DNA of 64,000 nt from Atriophallophorus winterbourni (GCA_013407085.1 JACCGJ010002998.1:1-64000), one strand, 5' to 3'; positions 30,529 to 43,121 are shown, counted from the stretch's first letter. Numbers and translations: made by a program. The notes: generated from the letters alone by a model not told the origin.

Positions 30529-33408
30529 TCAAATGTAAGGCTCACGAATGTTATTCTTTTGCATATGTAAGTCAAATTTCACTTTAAACGCCGCCAGGCA
30601 AGGAGAGTCCACCACATGTTGGGGTAGGGAATTCCAAAGAAATATAGCACGTATGGCGAAAAAATGGCGCCGACAGTCAATACGGGAACTTGGGAGGTAA
30701 AGGGATAAGGTATGTTCGCGTGTTACTTTTCCATCACATACATCAAGCAAGTGTTTTAGTGTATGTCCTTCGGTAGACACAATTCTATAAGTCAGAATAA
30801 TATCGCGTCGTATCCTCCTTTGGGTAAAATCGCATAGACCCAGACGTCGCAATCTTTCGGTGTACGGAACATTGCGAAGACCCATCACTAACTTTGTTGC
30901 TCTGTGATAGATTTTATCGAAGAGAGCAATATCCTTTCGCAGCCAAGGAGCCCAGACTTCTACCGCATACTCCATCGTAGGGCGAAGGTAGACATTCATT
31001 ATCCTTGGTAACGTTACCAGAGAGAATCTTCCAAATATTCTTCGAAAGATACCTAACAATCTGTTTGCTCGTCGATATATGTTCTGACAGTGCGCTGTGC
31101 TCTTCAGGTTCCCGCTAATCCACACTCCAAGATCTTTTTCTAACGAGCTCCATGCTAGGTTTTCAGTTCCCAATCGATATGTCCAAGGAACATTCTTGCC
31201 AAGATGGAGCATCTTACATTTCTGTATGTTGAATGACATGTCATTCATGGCCGCCCAATTCGACACGCTGTCCAAATCCGTTTGCAGTTTCTCACAATCC
31301 TCTGCAGAACTTATTGGCGTCCAAATTTTCATATCATCCGCGAACAGGACCATTTTGGACGATATGAGGGGGGGGGGTAAATCATTTATGTACAACAGAA
31401 AGAGGAGCGGGCCTAGCACAGACCCTTGTGGGACTCCACTGGTGGTTTTGAACGTTTGGGATAGCGCTCCGTTAACTTTTACTCGGGCGTCGCGATCTGA
31501 CAGATAGTCGCACAACCATGAGAGGAGTGGATCACATATTCCTAAGCGCATCAGTTTTTGAAGAAGCAAATGATGATTGACTCTGTCAAAAGCTTTCGAA
31601 ATGTCTAGGTAACAGACGTGGATGCAAGATCTTTTATCCATCTCCTTTGTCCAGTCGTCTAACGTGAGGAGAAGATTTGTGAGACAAGATCGGTGTGATC
31701 GAAATCCATGCTGCGCTGGCGAAAACAAATTATGCGATTCGAAGTGTGCAACTATTCTTTCCGAGACGATACGTTCCATGAGTTTAGCAATAACAGGTAA
31801 AAGTGTGACGGGACGATAATTTGCAGCGTCAGATCGGCAACCGCCTTTGAAGATAGGTGTTATCACGCCAGACTTCCAATCTTTCGGTACAACTCCCTTA
31901 AGCAACGAATAGTTAAACAGGCTGGAGAGCGGTTCACAAAGCTGACGGTGACAGAACCTGAGCACATCCGGTGTGATGCCATCCGCTCCTGGGGATTTTC
32001 TTACCTTTAGTTTGAGCAAATGACTTGCAACAATCATTGGATTTATCGAAATATCGCACAACGTTTCGATTCCTGTTTCAATTGAATACTCAGAACGTTC
32101 CACTAAAACCTTTGGCACGAACACCTTAGAATAGTAAATTGCCAGAGCATTTGCGGTTTCTAACGCTGTTTCAGTTAGTTTTTCGCCATTCTGGATGGGA
32201 AAAATACCTGGTTTGACTTTTGCTTTCGCGTTCATGATTTTGTATAATAACTTTGGGTTGCGTTCCATTTTCGACAGGAGCATCAATTGGTGCGCTTTCT
32301 TATCCTCTCGAATAAGCGCAGTCACTTTGTTGCGTAACATACGAAAATGTTGCCAAGAAGTAGAAGTAGTGTTGGCTTTATGCTGCACCCACGCTGCTCG
32401 CTTCAGTGCTATCCACTTTTTTGTTCTGCTGCGGACAACAAAACGAAGTTCATCGACGCACCTTTTCTGAACGATCTGCGAGTTCTCGTCTATCTTCATT
32501 TTCAGAAAACCTACAAGCTCGTTCCATTGCGAGTCAGGGGTTATATTGTCCGTCTGAAAGTGCGGAATCTGCACGAGCGATTTACTCAGGGCCAATTTAT
32601 CTACCCGTCGAACCACCCCATTCGGAGTAAGCGATTGCTGAGTACTGCAAACATAGTCGAACATAAGCACTGAATGGTCGCTAAGACCCAGTGGAGCCTG
32701 GAATTCGATCGCTTCGATAGATTGTTCCTCCGACGTTAACACCAAATCCAAGACCGAGGGGCGGTCAGAACCTCTCCTCCGGGTGCATTCGTGAACATGG
32801 TTGTATAACGGGATTGAATCTAGTACCTCTCTAAATCGGTATTCTGGTGTTTGTGGGGAGTGATCGTCCCTGAGATAAAGGGTGGACAGATTAAAATCAC
32901 CCATAAGAAGTGTCGTTGCTTGCTGTGTGCGAGTCAAGCGCTGAAGCACTTGGATCAACCTTTCGTTGTACAATTCCGTAGATGAAGGGGGCCGGTAGAC
33001 CACACTAATAATGCAGACTTCACCAGACATCAGTGTTAAAGTGCACCAAATTGTATCTTCGAGCGTGAATTCTGTCTTGTCTATTGGATGGCACTGGAGT
33101 CTATTATGGTAATAAAGAGCAACACCACCACCGCATCTCTCTCGATCGTTCCTTATCAAATTCATGTTTGGAATTGATATCTCCGATTCAATCAATTGGG
33201 AAAAATACCATGTTTCTGTAATGGCAATAATGTCAGGTGAGTAGCGCGAACATATCTCGGTTAGCTCAGCTAATTTGTTCGGAAGGCTTTGTGCATTTGT
33301 ATATAGACATCTTATAAAGTTCGTGGTGCTCAAATCATGAAAAGGTATTAGAGGGCCGACTCGGTTAGAGTCGGAATACTCAAGTTTTTTGGAGCAATCG
33401 CGTGACAT
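30529..33408 (-). CDS. CR1-A ORF2: endonuclease-reverse transcriptase, 959 aa, intact
   Basis: An uninterrupted ORF2. Endonuclease blocks are CLYTNAQSLPNKL, IIAITETWY, SVVYRPPSSTELYNE, LLMGDFNLS, SVLDLVLTS and LGLSDHSVLMFDYVC. RT blocks are KVRKSPGADGITP, NYRPVTLLPVIAK, QHGFRSHRSC, YLDISKAFDRVNH, SGVPQGSVLGPLLF and active site LFADDMKIW near residue 689, followed by the thumb (KDLGVWISGNLKST) and the C-terminal block HFFAIRAIFLWNSLP. All catalytic motifs of both domains are present, so the protein could be functional. The first Met overlaps the ORF1 end by about 60 bases in a different frame; the true start may differ, because residues before the endonuclease are not conserved. Confidence 0.93.
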   Translation of the reverse strand: MSRDCSKKLEYSDSNRVGPLIPFHDLSTTNFIRCLYTNAQSLPNKLAELTEICSRYSPDIIAITETWYFSQLIESEISIPNMNLIRNDRERCGGGVALYYHNRLQCHPIDKTEFTLEDTIWCTLTLMSGEVCIISVVYRPPSSTELYNERLIQVLQRLTRTQQATTLLMGDFNLSTLYLRDDHSPQTPEYRFREVLDSIPLYNHVHECTRRRGSDRPSVLDLVLTSEEQSIEAIEFQAPLGLSDHSVLMFDYVCSTQQSLTPNGVVRRVDKLALSKSLVQIPHFQTDNITPDSQWNELVGFLKMKIDENSQIVQKRCVDELRFVVRSRTKKWIALKRAAWVQHKANTTSTSWQHFRMLRNKVTALIREDKKAHQLMLLSKMERNPKLLYKIMNAKAKVKPGIFPIQNGEKLTETALETANALAIYYSKVFVPKVLVERSEYSIETGIETLCDISINPMIVASHLLKLKVRKSPGADGITPDVLRFCHRQLCEPLSSLFNYSLLKGVVPKDWKSGVITPIFKGGCRSDAANYRPVTLLPVIAKLMERIVSERIVAHFESHNLFSPAQHGFRSHRSCLTNLLLTLDDWTKEMDKRSCIHVCYLDISKAFDRVNHHLLLQKLMRLGICDPLLSWLCDYLSDRDARVKVNGALSQTFKTTSGVPQGSVLGPLLFLLYINDLPPPLISSKMVLFADDMKIWTPISSAEDCEKLQTDLDSVSNWAAMNDMSFNIQKCKMLHLGKNVPWTYRLGTENLAWSSLEKDLGVWISGNLKSTAHCQNIYRRANRLLGIFRRIFGRFSLVTLPRIMNVYLRPTMEYAVEVWAPWLRKDIALFDKIYHRATKLVMGLRNVPYTERLRRLGLCDFTQRRIRRDIILTYRIVSTEGHTLKHLLDVCDGKVTREHTLSLYLPSSRIDCRRHFFAIRAIFLWNSLPQHVVDSPCLAAFKVKFDLHMQKNNIREPYI

Positions 33409-34779
33409 TCAGGTTGAACCTCATCACTAGGCGTTTGTGGGTCAGTACCATCCGTTAACTTGCTTCCGGCTATTACCTTGGGTAAGCTCAACATGACGTT
33501 TTGTGGTAGGTTTTTTCTATTAGCTTTCCATTCACGTTTGATAGTATCCGACATTTCGGTTGTGAAGAAGGTTAGCTTTAAAGGGCTAGGACCTTGCCCT
33601 TTATAGTTGGAAGACCTCGGTATCCTAAAGGCATCCACAAGTATGGCATTTTCAATACCAATTGTTTCGGCTAGATATTTCCATTGTTTGTGGTCGTGCT
33701 CAGACTTTTCTTGAGAAGGTACGTCAGCAGCATCTTCCGGAACACCAAGAATTACAATACTTCTCGGATTACATTCTCCACGAGATTTCTGCGACGACTT
33801 TCGCTCCCACCATGGTAAGTCTGCATGGATACGACATGTAGTCTCTGGAACACCTCTAAGAATGTAAGCATTTAAGAGTACGTTTTCCACGTCCTCTGCA
33901 GATTGCAGCGTTATTCTTAAAAGGCGAGGATCATCCTTGTGAGGAGAATTCAGGTGGCGGTTTAATCGAACTACTGATGAAGGAGTAACTGCGGCCATGC
34001 TCATCAGACTGCAGAGTTTATACCGCTCAGCTAAGTCATGTTTTTGCTTAGCTTCAAACAGCGTTTCCTGCGACTCTGTCACGTTAGTACATATAACGCT
34101 AAGGTTTACACCCGCGGATTTGTTTTATAATGTGAGTCAGTCGTTTTAGTAGCAGTGGTTTTTTGAGTCCTTTTTCGTTTCCGTTAAGTCGAGGAGTCAC
34201 TGATCCCAACGAACGCCTCCCCGTTTTAGTCACCATCTGCGCGGTTATCTGGGCAAATGTTGGCCTGCTCGAGTATGATGGATTATCTACCGGCTCTTCG
34301 GCAGTAACCTCTAAGTCGGGTAACGACGGTGTCTTTATGACGTTTATTATCTGTTCACTTAGTTTTTGAATACTGGATTCCATTCCATTTAGACGCGTCT
34401 CAATATCATTTTCAGGGGTTTTCGTCGCCGAGGCTGACGGTGTTGATTTGGCCTTGCAAACCAGACAAACATAACAAACACCAGGGCAATTATCTCCATT
34501 AATAATCGATACTAAATCCGAGGTCAGCGATTTGTCGCATTTAGCATGAACTTTCGACAAACAATCGTAACACGTGACAGACTTTGCCTTAGGACTTACC
34601 GACTTTCGGCAAACCGCACACATGCAGCCCGGTGCGCTTTGTTTTCGTTTTGGGGTCATCCGGTCAAGGTTATGAGCAGCACTGTTCAGTGGTTTGTGCA
34701 CAAGCATTGGCTCTGTCGAGCGATCGATGATGAATATAGTGTGCGCGACAAAAAATTCAGTGTTCACGAAAAAGAGCAA
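33348..34779 (-). pseudogene. CR1-A ORF1: PHD finger plus RRM-like domain, one frameshift
   Basis: The first part (34099-34779) has the PHD-like cluster CAVCRKSVSPKAKSVTCYDC, HAKCDKS and CYVCLVCKAK, then a helix (IETRLNGMESSIQKLSEQI). The second part (33348-34082, another frame) continues VTESQETLFEAKQKHD, VVRLNRHLNSPHKDDPRLL, DLPWWERK, SIVILGVPEDAA and PSPLKLTFFTTEM. A one-base shift near 34130 separates them; alignment with CR1-B ORF1 shows they are one protein. This is the only coding defect seen in CR1-A. Confidence 0.85.
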
Positions 34780-35129
34780 AATCAGAATTTAATCCGGTGA
34801 TACTCTTCGGTAGTTGATCGCACGATGTTGAAAGTATGACCAGTCGACGGCGAAGAATAAGATCTTTTCGATGACGTTAATCCCTTTGAGGACTTGAAGA
34901 ATATTAACAGAGTTGCACGCGTAGATCCAATATGGGAAATTCACGATAAATCCCAATTTGCTCGTATTATCGAATACCGCTACAAGAGTGGTATATCCAG
35001 AAAGCCGACCTCGAGAGGAGTCCAACAACGTATAATATGTCCACGTAAGTGTAAGTTTAGGAACAGTATATCCTGATAATCAGGAGCTCAAAATAATGCG
35101 ACCGCACGGCGAAGACAAAACGACAGAAT
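34780..35129 (-). promoter_or_regulatory. CR1-A 5' UTR, presumed internal promoter
   Basis: About 350 bp lie between the Gypsy-2 junction and ORF1. Full-length CR1-type elements carry an internal promoter in this position. No specific promoter motif was identified. Confidence 0.4.
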
Positions 35130-36126
35130 AAGTGGCTATCCGAGTACCGTTGGCCGCCTGATGGGTCAATCCCGATGGACACTTGCGTTCGGTTTCGTTA
35201 GGTGGGACGACGCTGAGTTCCGCACCGGTGTCTACCAGAAAACGCAATTTCGTTGTGTTGCCAGAGATATAGAGGAGACGGCTATCCTTGTTGCCAGGCA
35301 GTGCAGCCGTTCCTACTGCCTGACATAATCGTCTTCCTTGCTCGTTAGATTTGGAAACAAAACTGCAGGGTCTAGAGCATTTGTAGGCGCGTTCACCAAA
35401 TCTGCGGTGGTAATAGCAATGATTTGGCCCATTACTACGACTTCGTAAATATCGTCCATTCGAACGGTGTTTCTGTGATGACCGAGATCGATCATTTCGT
35501 GAAGCATGTATATACATGCAAAGTTCGTCGAGTCGCGAGTTCAACTCGGAGATATCTGATTCTAAAGTTGAAGGAGTTGATTTATGTGGCGATTGTACTA
35601 CTGCAAGGATTGGCTTATGATTTTCATGCACTCGATCGGCGATGGCAGCAAGCTTATCTAACTTGTAATCTTCTACCACCAAAAGTGCTTTTCGAACATC
35701 GCTGGGTAGTCTTTGCAGCCACAATTCTTTTAAAATCGGTTCGCCAACTGGTGTTGTACCCTGTAACTCGATCATTCGGCGAAGGAGTTGCGACGGTGTA
35801 TTGTCACCTAGTTCGATACCCGAGAGTAATTTGCGTAAGTTGTTCTCATCAGATGTTGTTATACGCGATATCAAAGCTGATTTCAGTACATCATACGGTT
35901 TATCGGCGGGTCTGTTTTATATGATATCAGCAACTTCGGGTGCGACTGCGTGTGGTAAACTTCCTATGACGTAACAGTACATTGCTTTTTGGCTAGTAAT
36001 GCGTCGAGTTTCGAAAATAGCTTCTACTTGAGCGAACCATGATCTAGGGTTTGCTACGCCAAACTCAGGAAGTGATAAATGACGAATATCTGCTGGGATA
36101 GGTGCTGCCTGAGGAATACTGGCCAT
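35130..36126 (-). pseudogene. gag: Gypsy-2 gag and protease start (CsRn1/Boudicca type)
   Basis: One minus-strand frame with a TAA at about 35917. The capsid-like start (LSLPEFGVANPRSWFAQVEA, RRITSQKAMYCYVIGSLP) is followed by LQRLPSDVRKALLVVEDYKL. The nucleocapsid holds the unusual cysteine-histidine cluster CYYHRRFGERAYKCSRPC, the CHCC motif known from CsRn1, Boudicca and Kabuki relatives. The protease active site reads FLVDTGAELSVVP. The frame is then cut by CR1-A. This identifies the lineage of Gypsy-2. Confidence 0.88.
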
Positions 36127-36209
36127 ATTGATGAAAAAATGTTAAAATATGCGACAAAATCAAAATAGTGGGGAGTATGCTATAGCGAAAATAATCGGGC
36201 TCACCAATT
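36127..36209 (-). other. Gypsy-2 leader with tRNA-Trp-like primer-binding site
   Basis: Three bases after the LTR, in element sense, TGGTGAGCCCGA (36206 down to 36195) closely matches the TGGTGACCCCGA primer site used with tRNA-Trp by CsRn1/Kabuki-type gypsy elements. Confidence 0.7.
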
Positions 36210-36447
36210 TGTGGTGGTTCAGGCTACGTGAATTAGGTGCGGCTGAAATATGGAGCGGTCCTCTTATAGCAAGCAAGCAATCTTTCCACAATCCACAGTC
36301 AGAATTCCAAGCACGCAGTACGGGTATCAAAGGAAATGAGAAGAGCAACACCGAGCGGACGAAAATTTATATTGGTGAAATCCGGGTACAATTCAAGAAG
36401 TGTACATTGATTGATACAAACAAAAATGTTTACAGAAAAATGCCATA
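36210..36447 (-). repeat. Gypsy-2 5' LTR (238 bp)
   Basis: Its length is identical to the 3' LTR at 18066-18303, with a few percent differences by eye. It is followed on the plus strand by AGCC (36448-36451), which duplicates 18062-18065. Confidence 0.88.
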
Positions 36448-39400
36448 AGCCTGTATGGAGGAATCGTTCGTTTCATCATAGAATCGGAGCCACGTCAAAT
36501 CAAACTATTTGATGCTCTCTTGTCGGAACTAAATTGAAATGCTGAAGAACATGCAGAACATGCAGAAACATATGGCAAATATAGACACAGAGAAAGCAGT
36601 TGCTATACCGATTCCCAGAGAAACCTTAACCGAAGACAGTCAAATGTTGTATTCTCTACCAATAGTGAGTCGTTCCGCAGTCTTCGAAGATATATTTCCA
36701 TCGAGATAAACGACCAGAAGGTAACATTACAACTCGACACGGCCTCAGATATCACAATCATCTCACGAAAAACTTGGAAATCTATTGGTGAGCCACTGCC
36801 GCAGCCTACATTTCGCATTGCTAAGAACGCCTCAGGAGATAATCTCGCGTTTCTCGGTGAGTTAACATGTATTTTCAAGTTTCGAGGACAACAATGTTCT
36901 GGTGTGTGCTATGTGGCAGCCAACGACCACCTTAATGTTTTGGGAATAGACTGTATAGAAATGTTAAAGTTATGGGATGTACCGTTTAGTACCATTTGCA
37001 ATCAAACTGAGAGTACACTGATAGATGGAATTGATTGTGTGTTTTCTACAACCGAGTTATTTAACTCAACGAATTTGATTAAACACTTCGCCTCCGAATA
37101 TCCCCGTGTATACGCTGATGGACTGGGTCGCTGCACCCAAATGGAAGCTGAGCTACATTCAAAACCGGGATCACGCTATGTGTTCCGCCCAAAAAAGGTC
37201 GGTGCCTTACGCAAGTCTTATTGCAGTCGAGGAAGAGTTGGATCGCGTAGAAAGTGAAGGATTCATCAGCCCGATTAGTTATTCATCCTGGGCGGCACCA
37301 ATAGTTGTGGTTAAGAAAGCAAACGGTAACCTAAGACTATGTGCCGATTTCTCTACAGGACTAAATGACTGTCTCGAGACTCACCAGTATCCGTTGCCTG
37401 TCCCAGAAAACATGTTCGCACAACTAAATGGAGGCAGAATTTTTTCGAAGATAGATTTCTCAGACGCATATTTTCAGGTCGCAGTCAGCAAAAAGTCAAA
37501 AAAAACTTCTAACAATCAACACGCATCGAGGCCTCTATTGTTATAATCGTCTACCATTTGGTGTCAAGTGCGCACTGGCAATCTTCCAACAAATCATGGA
37601 CACTATGCTTTCGGGATTGCCTTTTGCAATGGCATATATGGATGACGTGATTGCTGTCAGTTCGATCCCCGAAGAACATTACACGCATCTTTGTCAGTTG
37701 TTTACACGTATTAAGGAATAGGGATTTCAGGTGCGTTCGGAGAAATGTTCTCTCATGTTGTCCAGCGTGTCTTACCTTGGATCCATAATAGACAGCAATG
37801 GTAGAAGACCTGACCCCAACAAAATCGCAGCGGTAAAATCTATGACTCCACCCCATGATTTTACTTCCTTACAGTCATTCATGGGACTTGTAAATTACTA
37901 TCATAATTTTGTTCCTCAGATGCATGAGCTCAAGGCTCCGTTAAACAAGCTTTTGACTAAAGGCACAAGATGGATTTGGTCAAATGAGTGCCGAAAGGCA
38001 TTTGAAAATATCAAAAAGTTTTATCTTCAGATCTGCTACCGACACATTACGATCCGAGACTTCAAATCATTGTTGCCGCTGATGCATCTCAAAATAAACT
38101 TGGAGCGGTGTTATCACACGAGTTCAGCGATGGTCGTCAAAAGGCCGTTATGCATGCCTCGCGTTCACTGTTGCCAGCAGCGAAACATTATAGTCAAATC
38201 GAGGAGGAAGGGCTTGCTACTAAGAAATTCCATAAGATGATTCATGGGAGACGTTTTACAATGTACACAGACCATAAACCATTGCTATCAATATTTGGCA
38301 CCAAAAAAGGTATTCCAGTCCATACGGCTAATCGACTTCAATGTTGGGCCATACACCTTTCGGCCTATGACTTTGAATTACGCTTCAAAAGTACCATAAG
38401 TTTTGGACATGCCGACGCTTTGTCACGGCTAATCCCACACAATTCACAACTACAAGATGAAGAATTTGTTGTCGCCGCTATCAATGTGGATGAAAAAATG
38501 CGTTCAGTTTATCAGATATCGATACGTCAACTACCCATTGCAGCAGAGGATGTTCGACGGGAAACTATGAAAGACCCCATCTTACAGAAAATTATTAACT
38601 ATCAACGAAATGGTTGGCCAGTTGAGTGGTTGGATGCCATGTGCGAAAAATCCTGCCATCGAAGGTTCGCACTTTCCATGATTGATGACTGTTTAATGTT
38701 GTACGACCGTGTTGTTATACCCAAAAGCCTACAATCTATGGTGTTAAAGCAGTTTCATACTGGTCACCCTGGAATCAACCGAATGAAAGCACTAGCTAGC
38801 TCGTACGCTTATTGGCCGTTCATGGATCGTGATATTGAGCAAACGGTTCGATCGTGTCAAAATTGTGCCGCTGCAACCAAATTACCGCGTAAAGTTGATC
38901 CCGTGTCATGGCCAGAGCCAAAGTCTCCCTGGAGTCGCATACATATTGATTTTACTGGACCGATTGATCAAGTCAGTTATCTGGTCGTTGTGGACGCATA
39001 CTCAAAATATCCGGAAATTTTCACAATGACTGCCACCACTGTGTCAGCTACTATGCACGCTTGGAGAAACTCTTCTCAAGATTTGATAATCCAGAGACCT
39101 TGATCAGCGACAACGGACCACAATTAAGATGCGATCATTTTGAGGAATTTTGTCGAAGGCGTGATATTACCCACATTTTTAGGTTAATCTATCATCTCCA
39201 ATCTACGGACAAGCGGAAAGATTTGTCGATACATTTAAACGGGCAATGATTGAATTTAAAGGAGAGGGGCAGCGTGAGTCGAATCTGAGAACATTTTTAC
39301 TTACTTACCGCTCTACCCCAAATCCAGGAACACCGAATAAACGGTCACCAGCAGAATGTTTTCTGAAACGACCCATACAAACAGCAAATGAGGCCATGCT

Positions 39401-39818
39401 ACCAAATACTAATCCGCGATCGGACACTCAATCAAACCTCGACGCACACAGTAAACACAAAAGAGTCTACAAGTCTGGAGATACGCTTTATATAAGCATG
39501 TTCCGAAGGAACGGCTCATACTGGAAGCCTGCCGTTATTATACAACCTGTCGGAACCGTTTTTTATAAGGTCAGTTATGGGGGAGTGATACAAACAAGAC
39601 ATACCAATCATATCAGAAGTCGCCAGACGGAGTCTACTGAGAACCAGACTAAAAATTGTGAAACGCCATTAAACTTATTACTAGACACGTTTGGCCCACC
39701 ACAGTCCGCATCACAAGACCAAGAGCCGATGTCGGAGCCGAACGCCAACACGAGCGAACCATTAAGAAGGTCGCAACGCATGCGATACCCTGTGAATCGG
39801 CTAAACATCGACCCTTAG
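36448..39818 (+). pseudogene. pol: Gypsy-1 gag remnant and pol, decayed
   Basis: The coding sequence resumes after Gypsy-2. Little gag remains (36448-36690). The protease motif is LQLDTASDITIIS near 36725, followed by HLNVLGIDCIEML. The RT at 37106-37900 includes GNLRLCADFSTGLND, FSKIDFSDAYFQV, LPFGVKCALAIFQ, AYMDDVIAVSS (intact YMDD) and FMGLVNYYHNFVP. RNase H is at 38100-38420 (YTDHKPLLSIFG, HADALSRL). The integrase at 38740-39250 has the HHCC finger (HPGINR to CQNCAAA), HIDFTGP and SDNGPQ, and the C-terminal part runs to 39818. Four or more frameshifts and stops inactivate it. Confidence 0.9.
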
Positions 39819-39856
39819 AGAGAAAACTTACGTGAACAGACTTCGGAAAAGGGAGG

Positions 39857-39953
39857 TGCTGCAGAGCAGCAAACGTGCCATGCCCCACTGGCACCACATT
39901 GATCGCTAATCATGAATCGATTATTGACAGTGAACGAACTATAGATTAATCAT
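39857..39953 (+). repeat. Gypsy-1 3' LTR, first part
   Basis: It matches 17778-17874 of the 5' LTR and follows a purine tract (GGAAAAGGGAGG). It ends abruptly after ATTAATCAT. The next LTR bases (CAATCAAGATC) reappear at 50256, so foreign DNA splits the LTR. Confidence 0.85.
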
Positions 39954-40379
39954 TCAAGTGTCAGGTTGCCAGGCCTTAAATATGTTGTCACAAACCTTCA
40001 TCGTAACCGTGGGTTTTATGATCATTTTTACCATATTACCATATCTTCAACCGTAATCTGCTTACATTAAACCCATTTATGCATAAAAACATGCTTTACC
40101 GTATTTACGTATTTATTATAAAAGAAAAAAAGAAAAAAAACGCTAAAAATGCCAAAAGTATTGTTTTTTGTGATCTTTTTTGGTAGAAGTTAAAACCACT
40201 ACCTCCTAAATCTAAAATAATTATTAAAAACGTTTTTTGCATATGCTTACTAACAAACTACAAGTAATAAGTCTTGGTTGCTGATGACAACGCAGCAGTT
40301 GTTTGCATGAAGGCGTGATGATTGTACTACAGACACTTTTTGGAGGGTCTGACATAGGTAACGGAAGATTTATATAGTG

Positions 40380-40960
40380 ATTAGGCTAATTTATTATGAA
40401 ATATTAATGAAAAACTACTGTAAAATCGTCGCATTGGAAAGGTTCAGTCCAGTCTTCGGCATTAATAAGGTTTGCGAAGTTTTTCCAGTTTTTATGACTA
40501 ATGATGGTAGATTTTCTACATATTTTCACTTTAAAGTTGCAATTTAATTCGAATGTTATGATATTGTAGCCACCTTTAATACGATGATGATATTTCCAAG
40601 GTAAATGGATTAACATTAAGAGTGAGGACAACGTCAAGAATATTGTTGTTACGCGTTCGTTCATCGATAAACTGCTCGAAGCCTAACAGATTTACGCTAG
40701 AAAATGGTATTTGAGTTTCATAGGAGTACTATTTTCCCAGTTTTGTGCGGTCATTTAAAATCTTTGGATGTCATTTATCATTCGCGGGGGAAGTGAGGCC
40801 ATTATAAAGCAATTAATCAAGCGCTAGATTGATGTTTGTGTCGCAGACGGTGTGTAATAGACACTTCGAAGTCAAGGTCAACGGTGGGTAATACCAGCCA
40901 GATAGAATCTTCCAGGTGTTCAAAGACGAATCAAATGAAAATATTAGCCTGAGTCTCTGA
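40380..40960 (-). pseudogene. LINE endonuclease relic
   Basis: On the minus strand, FEHLEDSIW-like sequence, a decayed middle, then YNIITFELNC and a following linker (KNWKNFANLINAEDW) resemble the end of a non-LTR endonuclease (GSDH-x-x-I-x-F) and the start of the RT linker. Heavily frameshifted and AT-rich. It may belong to the same family as the LINE at 6.4-7.7 kb, but this is a guess. Confidence 0.4.
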
Positions 40961-41193
40961 ATGTACATGAAAAAGGCATCCATGTTTATTAATGCTATCC
41001 TTTCTGAACAAATTTACAGTATAGGATGTCAGGGCGATAGTTTTGCCACGGAATGCTATGATACGACTGATTAGGCATCACCGTGGAATTATGAAATTTA
41101 TGATTGCTTAAACGTCGATTGAAATGTACGATGTTCATATTATCTAGGGAATAAAACTTTCTAATGGAATCTTAAGTCCTCCGCACAAGTTTC

Positions 41194-41235
41194 TGTGCAG
41201 ATTCAAGATCTTGAATCTTGAATCTTGTGCAGATT
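41194..41235. mobile_element. tail-only CR1 insertion with 10-bp target duplication
   Basis: TGTGCAGATT occurs at 41194-41203 and again at 41226-41235. Between them is 22 bp of the CR1 tail motif (CTTGAATCTTGAATCT at its end). This looks like an insertion containing only the 3' tail. Confidence 0.6.
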
Positions 41236-41407
41236 GTTTCAACAAGCTTCATAGTTCGTTGTTGTATATTCTTATCGATTCTTACTTTCGCATTTTTTAG
41301 AATAACAGAATCTAAATAAAGTGAACAATTACTAGATTTAGGAATTTTCGTAGCTAAAGTCTCTTCATTTACACGATGATAATAGATTAATACAGAGATT
41401 ACCAAAA

Positions 41408-42243
<836 letters not shown>

Positions 42244-42304
42244 ACGACAATTGTTGAATTCGCTTGATAAGATGAGTTCGGTGATTTATTTGAAATGGTA
42301 TCTG

Positions 42305-42355
42305 ATTAATTCAGAAGTTTGCTAACTACTGAATATACGTTCGCGAATATGAGAC
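42305..42355 (+). repeat. 51-bp terminal-type inverted repeat, left arm
   Basis: It is the reverse complement of 43506-43556 with two mismatches by eye. It sits just inside the GATA array, mirroring the right arm and the TATC array. Confidence 0.85.
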
Positions 42356-43121
42356 ACTGTGTATGGTGACACTGATAATGATAGTGAGCTGATTTGATTT
42401 TCAACATTGACGACTTTTGTATCATTACTATGCACATAACATATCTTGGACAAGTAAATCGCGAATGTAACTTGTCACAAGATGCACATTATCCAAACAT
42501 TATCCAAAATATGATTCGTTATACGTGGATCAATACACCGGTGAATACATTCCACACGTAAGTTTTTATCGATAAACATGTTTACCGTGCTTTGAATTAT
42601 ACCCAACGAGCAATACGAGGGAGAACATAGTACGGCTAAAAAACAAATTGTTAGCGGCAACGCAAATGTTGCTCTCTTAGCTGATTGTGCATCATGGTTA
42701 ACGTTCCATTAGTGAAGCTGCATGGAATTTAGTGAGCTTTTTGAACTATCATGTAGCTTGTGACTCATAAATATTTCTCCATGACATTGTACGTTGACTA
42801 ACCGCCTATGCTCTGTGAGATAGACAAATAATTTCCACGTGGCTCCCCTCTCACTACATGTGGTAGAGCGTTTAGTTTCATTTGCTCCCTGTAGTCTGCT
42901 AGCCTGTACAAGGTGCGCACTTTCGTCCAATAAGATTGCGAGTTTGCGCGAAAGCGTCACCCCCTCACTCGCTTGAATCGAATACAGTCTCAGGCTGAGA
43001 GATTACAGTGTATGTAATAATTTCACCACACAGAATATCAGCCTTAAATCGGTGACGGCATATTGACACTGGTTTACAAATCTGCATCATAATTAAAACG
43101 TTACATGAATGCGTTGACATG
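42356..43121. other. interior of the inverted-repeat structure, no gene
   Basis: Short frames only, no transposase motif. The structure would be non-autonomous if it is a transposon. Confidence 0.5.

Larger units (their letters stand above)
30413..35129 (-). mobile_element. CR1-A LINE, near full length and young
   Basis: This 4.7-kb non-LTR element in minus orientation has a 5' UTR (34780-35129), ORF1 with PHD finger, overlapping ORF2 and a short 3' UTR. It ends AACCATAAATC followed by about four TTTGAA units, a tail variant unlike the TTGAATC tails of the other families. It sits in the Gypsy-2 protease, splitting the frame after ATY. A 3-4 base TTAT repeat at the two junctions may be a short target duplication. 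Confidence 0.88.
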
